Below are positions 9,533 to 18,487 of a stretch of DNA of 64,000 bases, in pieces. The position numbers and the translations under genes are program-made. Location: assembly GCF_020283565.1 (NCBI RefSeq), contig NC_060063.1, positions 23,118,777-23,182,776 on the forward strand, read 5' to 3'. The DNA is from Trifolium pratense. Lineage: Eukaryota; Streptophyta; Magnoliopsida; Fabales; Fabaceae. How positions within the stretch are numbered: the first letter of the stretch is position 1; the number at the start of each line of letters is the position of its first letter. The notes beneath the pieces were generated by a model. That model searched no databases. It saw nothing but the letters and a program-made list of their open reading frames with translations, and was not told the origin of the DNA.

Positions 9533-11099
9533 TCAAGTTGGAACTAGTCCACGATCAACATCAGGAGTGAAGAAAAGCACAGCTAACACTACAATAAACC
9601 AAAAGATGACACAGAGAAACAGAAACGCTTTTTTCTGCGAAACATACTCAGGCTGCACATTGTGATTGAGTTCCTGTAAAACATACTCAATTATCTCATC
9701 CCTAAGCTTCTTATACTGCAGATCAGCATTGTCCGAAGTGACGATCAAATCAGGCTGCACATTGTGATTGAGTTCCTCTAAAACATACTCAATTATCTCA
9801 TCCCTAAGCTTCTTATACTTCAGATCAGCATTGTCCGAAGTGACGATCAAATCAGGCTGCACATTGTGATTGAGTTCCTGTAAAACATACTCAATTATCT
9901 CATCCCTAAGCTTCTTATACTGCAGATCAGCATTGTCCGAAGTGACGATCAAATTAGCTTTAAATTGTAGTAGAAAATTCATAATATCCTCCACACTGGT
10001 GAACTTGATCATTTCATACTCACACGCATCGGTTGTACAAATGATCTTTTCAGGCTGAAGCAAAGTTACAGAGGCAGGTTCTTCTAACAAGAAAGCCTAA
10101 AACAGAAAGATTCATATCAATCAGTTGAAGCGTTAACACTTAAATTCCAAGTGCTTGAAAGTTTCAATCACAGTTGCATTGAAAATTCAAACACACGTCA
10201 ACGATATATCAATAGATCTAAATCTAATCACAGTTTCTAATGCATAAATTAGTAAATAATCACAGAAAAGTAATTTGAACATAAAATTTTTTCACAATTC
10301 TTTAAATCGACAGAATCGAAAATTCTAACAATATATCAACAGATCTAAATCTAATCACCAATTCTAACACATGAATTAGTAAATCATCACAGAAAACTAA
10401 ATCTAAATCTAATCACCAATTTCTAACACATGAATTAGCCAATTCTAACAATATATCAACAGATCTAAATCTAATGAATTAGTAAATCATCACAGAAAAC
10501 TAAATCTAAATCTAATCACCAATTCTAACACATGAATTAGCCAATTCTAACAATATATCAACAGATCTAAATCTAATCACCAATTCTAACACATGAATTA
10601 GTAAATCATCACAGAAAACTAATCTCCACATTGAAAATTTTCTCGAAGCTTTAAATTACTAAATAAACAACAACTTAATAGAGGATGACGAACTTTCAGT
10701 AGCGTTTAACAGTTCAGTGTCGCATTGATATAAATGACGAACAGAAGAACATCGGAAGAAGAATTATAAGCTATCGTACTTACCGTAGCATCTTCAGTGA
10801 GATTTTCCTCCGTGAGCTCAGAAAACGGCGAAAAATCCACAGATTCTTCAGAAACCGATGAAGATGAAGCATTCAAGCTCTTGTTCGAGATCTGAATTGA
10901 GCATAAAATCAAAATTACACAAAATAAATAAAAAAAATGAAATGCAAAACGTTGAATCAGTGATCTGAAGAATCGACGAAGTTAGGAATTGATGAATTTG
11001 TGCCTTTTTGGATTTCTTCGACGGAAAATGTTTGGATCTTCCGGTACGGTTCTCGGTGGAGCGAGCAGAGAGTTTGGTTGGAGTTTGTTGCTCTTTCAT
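9533..11099 (-). CDS. KASH-like tail-anchored protein with three 34-residue repeats
   Basis: The last exon (9533-10096) encodes 187 residues and ends in TGA. It joins in phase 0 across a GTAAGT...TTTTAG intron (10097-10783) to an acidic Ser-rich exon ending at 10784 (SEESVDFSPFSELTEENLTEDAT). Upstream, an ATG at 11097-11099 opens a basic region (RSTENRTGRSKHFPSKKSKK). Its link to the next exon needs a small intron whose donor I could not fix. The last exon holds three tandem 34-residue repeats (LIVTSDNADLQYKKLRDEII is the core), which look helical. Then come one hydrophobic segment (LFLCVIFWFIVVLAVLFF) and a short tail ending DVDRGLVPT. A C-terminal membrane helix with a tail ending in VPT is the plant KASH signature (WIP, SINE). 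Such proteins anchor in the outer nuclear envelope by binding SUN proteins. I infer a legume SINE-type KASH protein. Cargo is unknown. Confidence 0.7.
9650..9955 (-). repeat. Three 102-bp coding tandem repeats
   Basis: Three head-to-tail units of exactly 102 bp (34 codons) differ at only a few bases, for example CTGCAG versus CTTCAG. Near-identity at DNA level points to recent expansion or gene conversion. The unit length keeps the reading frame. Confidence 0.9.
10240..10625. repeat. Degenerate tandem repeats in the KASH-like gene intron
   Basis: Blocks of ATATATCAACAGATCTAAAT, CTAATCACCAATTCTAACAC and ATGAATTAGTAAATCATCAC recur about four times in shuffled order. They lie wholly inside the 687-bp intron. 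No coding role is seen. Confidence 0.7.
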
Positions 11100-11140
11100 T
11101 TTGGCGGGTTAAACGGTTTTGCGAATTTCAATTTCAACGG

Positions 11141-11148
11141 TATATATA
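11141..11148 (-). promoter_or_regulatory. TATA box of the KASH-like gene
   Basis: On the minus strand CCTATATATACC lies about 42 bp upstream of the ATG at 11099. This gives a very short 5' UTR if used with the usual spacing of about 30 bp. Confidence 0.45.
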
Positions 11149-11424
11149 GGCCGAATCTTCTAGAATATTATGGATAAGAATAATTTTTATTTATATATTT
11201 TTTCCTTTAGCAAAAGTGTATTTTTTCTCAAAATACATTAGCAAAAGTGTATTTTTTTTTATAAAATACACAATAACAAAAAAGAAAGTGTCTTTTTATA
11301 AATCCCCAATATATTAGGAGGGAGGATTGAGAAATTTTTTATTATTTTTTTCAATAAAAGCAAAATATAATTTTGCATCTTAAATTTCGCCAGTAAAAGA
11401 AAGGAAAGGTTCAAAACATATTTT

Positions 11425-11819
11425 GGCTCTGTTTGGTAAAATTAAGCTATAAGCTAGCTTATAGCTGATAGCTGAAAAGCTAGCTTATTGAAATTAAAGT
11501 ATTTGGTAAAATTAGCTTTTTAAATGATTGATAAATATAAAAAGACATAAAAGGATATTTATATGTAGTGGGTAGTTTATGTTTTAGTGGGTAGTTTTTT
11601 ATTTTATAAAAAATAATAAAATTAAATTAAAGGTTAAAAATGGAAAAACTGTAAAAAGCTATAAGCTATAAGCTCAAACGCTACTTGAAATAGCATCTCA
11701 AAAAAAGCTATAAGCTCGTGAGAAAAGCTTTTTACCAAACACTTTTATTTTTTTCAAACAAGCTTATAAGCTAGTCCAATAAGCTATAAGTTAGCTTATT
11801 GGACTTACCAAACGCACCC
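11425..11819. mobile_element. hAT-like MITE (GGCTCTGTTTGGTAA ends)
   Basis: The left end GGCTCTGTTTGGTAAA and right end TTACCAAACGCACCC are imperfect inverted repeats. The inner sequence repeats AAGCTATAAGCTAGCTTAT. A second copy with cleaner ends is at 57067-57453. Confidence 0.65.
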
Positions 11820-11865
11820 TTTGTGATTTTTTATTCAAAAAATAAATGGCATAATAATTTTTAAA

Positions 11866-12162
11866 TAATAAAATGGTCCCTTAAAGATATTTTTGGTTTC
11901 ATATTGGTCCCTTAAAGAAAAAAAGGTCTAAATAGGTCCCTTAAAGAAAAAAAGGTCCGAATAGGTCCCTTAAAGACATATCCGTTAATCAGTTTGGTCC
12001 TATTTAGACCTCTTTTTAGGGACCAAACTGATTAACGGAGATGTCTTTAAGGGACCTATTCGGACTTTTTTTTCTTTAAGGGACCTATTTGAACCTTTTT
12101 TTCTTTAAGGGACCAATCTGAAACCAAAAATATCTTTAAGGGACCATTTTATTAATTAAGCC
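11866..12162. mobile_element. Foldback MITE (GGTCCCTTAAAG family), copy 1
   Basis: The two halves are inverted copies built from repeated GGTCCCTTAAAGAAAAAAAG. The right end is CCATTTTATTAATTAAGCC. The left end lacks the matching GGCTTAATTAAT and is altered. It is very similar to the element at 12467-12772. Confidence 0.75.
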
Positions 12163-12466
12163 TAATTTTTATTAAAAAAATTATAAAGAGAGGAAGTTTA
12201 CTCCTTTTTTTTACAAAACTCCATTTTATTGTTGATTATAGGAATTGAAGGGAAATAACGTTACAATGATTTGAGAATTATAAGGTTGGCTTGATGGCTA
12301 AGGTAGAAGAGTTAAGAAGTGAAGCGATAAATGTGGTCTTAGGTGAATATTTTCTACCAATAAAAAAAAGCTTGCCAGAAAAAGAAAAAAGTCTCTATAA
12401 TTTTTAAAAACAAAATAATATAAATGATGAGGATTAAACCAATTTTTAAAAGTGTACAAAAAAAAA
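12163..12466. other. Spacer between two MITEs of one family
   Basis: Non-coding AT-rich DNA. No features recognised. Confidence 0.4.
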
Positions 12467-12772
12467 GGCTTAATTAATAAAATGGTCCATTAAAGATATT
12501 TTTGGTTTCATATTGGTCCCTTAAAGAAAAAAAGCTCTAAATATGTCCCTTAAAGAAAAAAAAGTCTGAATAGGTCCCTTAAAGACATATCCGTTAATCA
12601 GTTTGGTCCTATTTAGACCTCTTTTTAGGGACCAAACTGATTAACGGAGATGTCTTTAAGGGACCTATTCGGACTTTTTTTTTCTTTAAGGGACCTATTT
12701 GGACCTTTTTTTCTTTAAGGGACCAATCTGAAACCAAAAATGTCTTTAAGGGACCATTTTATTAATTAAGCC
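12467..12772. mobile_element. Foldback MITE (GGTCCCTTAAAG family), copy 2
   Basis: Both termini are complete (GGCTTAATTAATAAAATGG and its inverse) in a 306-bp near-palindrome flanked by A runs. The duplication is therefore hidden in poly(A). It lies only about 300 bp from copy 1. Confidence 0.8.
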
Positions 12773-13203
12773 AAAAAAAAAACCAATTTTTAAAAGAAAT
12801 ATATAAATAAGTCTTTGTAACTATGTGCCATAAAAGGGCGGATTCTAGTGTGGGATAGCGAATCATATCTCCCACAGGTGAGGGACCAAAGAAAAATCAT
12901 TTTCAACCATCAGATATAATTAATGGTCAAGATCTACTAAAATTAATTAAAAAGAGAACATTTAAAATTATCCACTCAAGATCTAATTGTATATCATCAC
13001 CGTGCCTTCATCACCATCTCTAGAATCCATCTTCTACTTCTTCAGTCTTCACTGCAACATTCCTCTTCACCATACCAACTCTATTGAAGTACAAAAAAGT
13101 CTCCTCTTCAATTTAACAACAACAGCCGAATTGGTGGGAGTTTTTTTCTTCTTCCAAATATCAGTAAACATTAATTTTCATTAATCTGTAAAGATCTATT
13201 ACG
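12773..13203. other. Spacer, possibly part of a decayed Helitron
   Basis: No gene is visible. It precedes the helicase relic and may be decayed Helitron interior. Confidence 0.3.
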
Positions 13204-13890
13204 GTGCATTTTTCAATAGTCGACATAATAAATGATTATATTGTGGATTTAATTCCTGGTGAAGAAAAAACACATTTGAGTTATGATACGCCACTCGCAC
13301 GGAATGTAGATGGTCAGACAATGGATGATGTTCATACTCCCGAATTTTTTAACACGATTTCTACGTCGGGACTCCCAAATCACAAGTTGAGACTTAAAGT
13401 TGGAGTTCCTGTTATGCTATTAAGGAATTTGAATAAAAAATTAGGATTATGCAATGAAACAAGACTTATTATTACAAGATTGAGAAAACGTGCTTTTGAA
13501 GGAAAAATTATTTCAGGAAGTAATATTGGTGATCATGTTTTCATACTTAGATTTTCTTTGACACCATCTGACGTAAGAATTCCTTTTAAATTTCAACGGA
13601 GACAATTTCCTTTAATGATTTCTTTTGTGATGACTATTAATAAGAGTCAATGACAAACTTTAAAGCATGTTGGGATATATCTTCCGTCGTCAGTGTTTTC
13701 ACATGGTCAGCTGTATGTTGCGATTTCAAGAGTTACTTCTAGAGAATGATTAAAAATATTGATCATCGAGGATGACGGCGAAGAACGACTAAGACTTCGA
13801 ATGTGGTCTATAAGAAAGTCTTCTGTAATATACCTTCATTTGTATGAATATTTATCCAAAATTATTGTTGAATTATCATTTAATATTACT
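13204..13890 (+). pseudogene. Dead Helitron PIF1-like helicase, C-terminal part
   Basis: The frame reads LIPGEEKTHLSYDTP, then LPNHKLRLKVGVPVMLLRNL, LCNETRLIIT, [22 protein letters not shown], and [26 protein letters not shown]. These are the conserved blocks of the C-terminal half of the PIF1-family helicase in the Helitron RepHel protein. Both in-frame TGA codons (13651 and 13747) fall where the family has glycine, consistent with single GGA-to-TGA changes. The Rep nuclease and the N-terminal Walker A/B region are absent. It is a truncated, inactive relic. Confidence 0.85.
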
Positions 13891-13950
13891 CAAAAATTTT
13901 CATATACCTTATATTATTGCAATTATCATATCGTAATTTATAATTACATA

Positions 13951-14071
13951 CTCCCTCCGTCTCAAAATATAAGCAAATATGGGTCAAAGAAACTTGATGT
14001 ATTTGGTTAAAGATTTGGACCAAATACATTCACTTTTGTTGATCTACTTTTGCTTATATTTTGGGACGGAG
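13951..14071. mobile_element. Stowaway-like MITE
   Basis: The ends are CTCCCTCCGTCTCAAAATAT and its inverse (ATATTTTGGGACGGAG), flanked by TA at 13949-13950 and 14072-14073. These are hallmarks of Tc1/mariner-type MITEs. Confidence 0.85.
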
Positions 14072-14142
14072 TAGTATCTTACAACTAATTATATCAAACT
14101 AAGTAAACCCGTTGATTTTATTTTTTTTGAAGTAAAACCCGT

Positions 14143-14700
14143 TGATATTGTAACCGCAGTTATAGAAAATCTATTTTCACATAATTGATTGAAATGAATG
14201 GAAAATAGTGACCTCAATCACATTAGTAGTAATAGCAAGTTTTAATTAAAAAAAAAAAAAAAAAATCACAGTAGTAGTAACCAGCTCAGAAAAGTTGATG
14301 GATAGATAATTACCATTATTAGCTAAATGATAAGCTAAATGATAGGGAAATAGCTACATTCTACTCTTTCCGTCTCAAAATATAAGAGCTGGTTTGACTA
14401 CTGTACGTATGTCAACACCCAATTTTGATCATTAATATCTTTAATTTTTTATTAGTAAAAATTATAAAAACTTGATATTTTAAAAATACACTCATCAAAA
14501 CAAATCAAACAAGATCTTATATGCTAATATTTATATCTATATATTATTAAAAAAATATGGTCATAATAAGATAAGTGAATAGTGTCATTTAGTCAAAATA
14601 GCTCTTATAAAATAGGACGGAGAGAGTACTCCTACATTACTATCAAGTCACCATTTTAAAAATTAGAAAGTAAAAATGAAAATTTAAATTGGATTAAATA
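14143..14700. repeat. Relic of the WEX-like gene 3' flank (fifth copy of the segment)
   Basis: Positions 14143-14363 and 14627-14700 together match 28210-28450 and more weakly 23430-23580, 31950-32100 and 58260-58370. Shared blocks include GTTGATATTGTAAC, CAGCTCAGAAAAGTTGATGG and ATCAAGTCACCATTTTA. In the other copies this segment lies just downstream of a WEX-like gene. The gene itself is missing here. Confidence 0.6.
14364..14626. mobile_element. Stowaway-like MITE inside the duplicated segment
   Basis: The element runs from CTCTTTCCGTCTCAAAATAT to AAATAGGACGGAGAGAG with TA on both sides. The homologous segment at 28390 lacks it and gives a natural empty site. Confidence 0.75.
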
Positions 14701-14765
14701 ATGAGCAGTAAATGCTTACTCTCTCCAGCCTGATTTATAACAAATCTTGCTATTTGCATGCATAT

Positions 14766-16005
14766 TTACTTAATTTGTATGTGTAAAATATATCAATAAT
14801 CAACTTTTAGCAAAGTTAATATATGGAACTTTTTTTAGGCCAAAACAGCTTTTCGCTCCCTAACCTCTTCGAATCCCAGAGAAAGCAAAAATATTTAAGT
14901 GATATTCTTATATATATTATTTTTTGACACACGTGATTAAATCTTATATATATGCATCGTCTTTCATAACAATCTTATATATAGCAATTATTCATTTGTA
15001 TATGCAACGCAAATAATTCAGATTTAAGTGAGATATTCATTTATATGCATCACCTTGATATCATGTGCACTATTGCTATTATTATTATTTGTATTATTTT
15101 TACACATAGAAAATGCACTATTATTAATTTTCACCATCACAGTAAAAGTGCATACTACTATTAATTAAATAAAAATAATAAAAAATAATCATTTATTTTA
15201 ATCAGTATATTTGTGGTAGATAAAATTAAACAGTTGATAATTTGTTATGTCATGTAATAATATTTTAACAAATATAAATTTATAAAATTTACAAATGGAT
15301 TTAAAGTTTATATCATTTAGATTATTTGTATTAAAATTTTACACAAATCTAAAATTATTTTATATGTTACCGAGGTTCGTTAAAATTAAAGATTTATGCA
15401 TCTTTATTGAACATTTTTAATTTTTATGAATATCAATAACGTATCAAATTATTTTAAATTTGTGTAAAATTTGACATAGAAGATCAAAATAATATATACT
15501 TCTAGTTCTAATCAAACGGTAGATTTTATAAAACACTATTAAGTAAAATGTTATATATAGATTGCGTAAAAAAAATGTTATATATAGACACACAAAATGT
15601 TAATATTTGTTTAATATATTTTTAAATCATTTTATTTATTTATAATGATTTTTGATATTATAAAAACTTTTACAAAATATTTAATCAAACAGATCTTAAA
15701 AAGTAGTTTATTTAAAGTTTTTCAAAAAATGAAATCACCAAACAACTTTAACTTTATTTCTAAAGCACTTATTTTGAGCTTTGTTTTAAAGTAACTTTTA
15801 GGCAATAAAAAAGTCGGGCCAAACGGTACCTTAATCACGTGTGTCAAAAAATAATATATATAAGAATATCACTTAAATATTTTTGCTTTCTCTGGGATTC
15901 GAAGAGGTTAGGGAGCGAAAAGCTGTTTTGGCCTAAAAAAAGTTCCATATATTAACTTTGCTAAAAGTTGATTATTGATATATTTTACACATACAAATTA
16001 AGTAA
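14766..16005. repeat. 175-bp perfect inverted repeat around an 890-bp spacer
   Basis: Arm 14766-14940 is the exact reverse complement of 15831-16005 as I read it. The match ends abruptly on both sides. The spacer (14941-15830) is AT-rich and non-coding. Arm ends do not look like a known MITE terminus. GGGCCAAACGGTACC directly precedes the right arm at 15830 and recurs at about 16086-16100, hinting at insertion next to or into a hAT-like MITE. Confidence 0.85.
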
Positions 16006-16304
16006 CTTTTTTTTATTAAGTACTTCTAAAAAATACTATTTGGCCTGACTTCTCCTTTTTTGGAGTAAAAAGTCAGAAATAAGCTGGGCCAAACGGTACC
16101 TAAGAAGTCTTATTTTAGAGTAAAAATTGAGTTTCTTTCTAAAAAAAAAAAAAAAATTAGTTTCTTTGACAAAAATAACCCTAGCCACTAATATTAATTA
16201 TCTGAACTGAAAAGCAGTAGTCTTACTAATTTTAAGAACTATTGGGCTTCTCTGTCAAAAAAAAAAAAAAAACTATTGGCCTTTGGTATTCCATATCGTT
16301 AGTA

Positions 16305-16455
16305 CTCCATCCGGTTCTATATATAAGAAATCTTTCACTTTTTAGATTTATTGTAAAATAACTGTATCTAGACTATACTATTGTCTAGATAAATTAATTC
16401 CACAATGAATCTAAAAAGTCAATTTTTTATTTTTTTGTATATAGGACCGGAGGGA
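16305..16455. mobile_element. Stowaway-like MITE
   Basis: The ends are CTCCATCCGGTTCTATATAT and ATATAGGACCGGAGGGAG. TA is present on the left and CA on the right, so one duplication base has changed. It is the same subfamily as 51525-51670 and the outer element at 25909. Confidence 0.75.
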
Positions 16456-17002
16456 GCAATACATAGTGGTGCATCCGACTTTTTCAAAATCATCATATTA
16501 ATGAAACACCGATAGTATTAAAGGGAGGAAGAAAAAGTACTCTGCATAACGGAAAATCTAATGAATCTAGGAAGAAGAAAAAGGCCAATTGAATGATACT
16601 GTATTAAATGTTGGTTGTTTCAAAGAAAGCGTATTTTTGGTATATAATGGTATTAAATTGAGTTGAACTTGATTTTTATTTACTTTTGCTTCTAAATAAG
16701 GTCGGAGGAAGTATCATTTACCCTAATTGATTGATTGCACTAAGCAAGTCATACATTGACTAGAGTTGAGTCTTCATGGGTCTTTAGCTGTCGCGCTCCG
16801 CTCGACGGTCCAGAGGAGAATTTCCTCGATAATTGGGCTATAAGCCCAACTCAAAATAAATTCAGAGTTTAATCGCAAGATAAATAAACTTTGGCAAAAA
16901 ATTTATTTTAATCATTGCAGAACTTGAGATGTTTCCAAATCTCCATTCTTACTACTATTTTCATTTATATTTTTTTAAGTGTAATGCTTAGTACTACTAG
17001 TA
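16456..17002. other. Intergenic sequence without a recognisable gene
   Basis: Short GC-richer patch at about 16785-16840 (CGCGCTCCGCTCGACGG); otherwise AT-rich. I cannot assign it. Confidence 0.35.
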
Positions 17003-17508
17003 CTCCCTCTGTTCCTATTATAAGTCTTTTTTCAAAAATAAAATTTGTCCTCCATATTTATTATTATTTTTTCAAACATAACATTACTTTACATTATAAT
17101 ATAAAAAATCAATTACATAAGAAACACTTTAGAAAAAAAAAAATTGGTCTTTTTTATAAGAAACTTTGACCAATTTTCAAATATTTCATTTTACTTATGC
17201 CCTTATTTATTATGAGAGAGAATATTAAAAATAAGTAATTTAGTTGAATTAAAAGTAATTAAATAAGGGTATACATGGAAATTTATAAGAGTATTAAATA
17301 AAAATAACTATGTACAATATATTTCCTTGATATGTGTAAATTTTTCAAAGTGTCCCTTATAAAAAGAATCAGAGAAAGTATATTTTTTCACGAAGGATAA
17401 TTTAGTAATTATAATACCAAAAAATACATATTCATTAATCATTACACTATCAATTTTTTTTTAATATGAATAAAAAATATCAATGGGGCTCATAAGGGAG
17501 GGAGAAAG
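17003..17508. mobile_element. Long Stowaway-like MITE
   Basis: TA-flanked element with ends CTCCCTCTGTTCCTATTATA and CATAAGGGAGGGAGAAAG. The shorter element at 30594-30841 shares the ACATTTTTCAC-type interior and the CAATGGGGCTCATAAGGGA-like right end. Confidence 0.6.
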
Positions 17509-17514
17509 TATTAT

Positions 17515-17720
17515 GGATAAGTATGCAGTGTAGCTACTGCTAGCTTCAAGTGAAGGGGTTTTCTTTATCTATGCAATGCAACACAACCTACAATCCTACA
17601 TTACCAATTATGTACCAACATGACTGGTGGCCTTCGTTGCACAATGCGATACTTATGCTCTGCAGGAAAAGATTTGTTAGCGAGCGACAGAGCGAGCCTC
17701 GAAAAGCAAATTTGTCACTC
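17515..17720 (+). repeat. Duplicated segment upstream of WEX-like copies
   Basis: The block starting GTATGCAGTGTAGCTACTGC and ending in GCAAATTTGTC recurs almost unchanged at 30850-31050. Its right end also recurs at about 25765-25865. Each copy lies a few kb to the left of a minus-strand WEX-like gene, so this marks tandem segmental duplication units. Confidence 0.75.
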
Positions 17721-18219
17721 CAAAATTGATTTTAATAATAGTTTAAAACAAATTAAATGATAATAGACGAAAAATGTCACTCCAAAATTGATTTTATTTT
17801 CAAATGGGTCATTTCAAGATTGTTGTTCTGGTCTAGTTTACTCAATGTAGGTAATGTTAGTAAATTACATGGCTTTTAACTAAAATATTTAAAATCAGTG
17901 TCTTGCTAAAGAGTGACGGGAACACTATTTAACATTTTTCTCAAAATTATCCGGACTGTTTTAAATGGTTATAAACTATTTCATCGGTCCCAATTTAATT
18001 GATACAATTGACTGTTGTGCATAATTTACACATATTGTGATTTTATTTTTCTACTAATAAACAAAAATAAATATTAGCATATAAGATGTTTGATTCGTTT
18101 CAGTGAGTATTTTCAAAATATCAAATTTTTATAATTTTTACTATTATACGATTAAAAATATTAATCGTCAAAGTTATGTATCGGAATGCATAAAACAGTC
18201 AACTGTGTCGATCAAATTG

Positions 18220-18473
18220 TATTGGAAAATATAGAGAGAAGATTTTGATTAATTTCTTTCATTATCCCTTAGTGAAGATATTACAGAGAGAGGATTGTAT
18301 TTATACAATTGAAGGTGGATCAAGTTTCTAACTGACTTGACCCTTTGACTCTAACTAATATTGCCAGCTCAGCATATGCAGTTACAACAAACTCCTATCC
18401 TAACTAATGACTCCTAAGCTAACTCCTGACCTGTAAACAAGGCTTAATTACATACAAGGCATATACACTGATA
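18220..18473 (-). repeat. 3' LTR of the copia element
   Basis: 254 bp, read as identical to 22912-23165. It carries a TATAAATA promoter motif on the minus strand and follows the polypurine tract in element orientation. Confidence 0.92.
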
Positions 18474-18487
18474 TCCCCCCCACAAGA

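Noticed and set aside
9650..9955. CRISPR-like regular repeats
   Set aside because: The units are 102 bp, head-to-tail without spacers, and keep a protein frame in a plant gene.
16785..16840. Possible organelle or RNA-gene insertion because of a GC-rich patch
   Set aside because: No rRNA or tRNA motif or organelle gene can be recognised in it.
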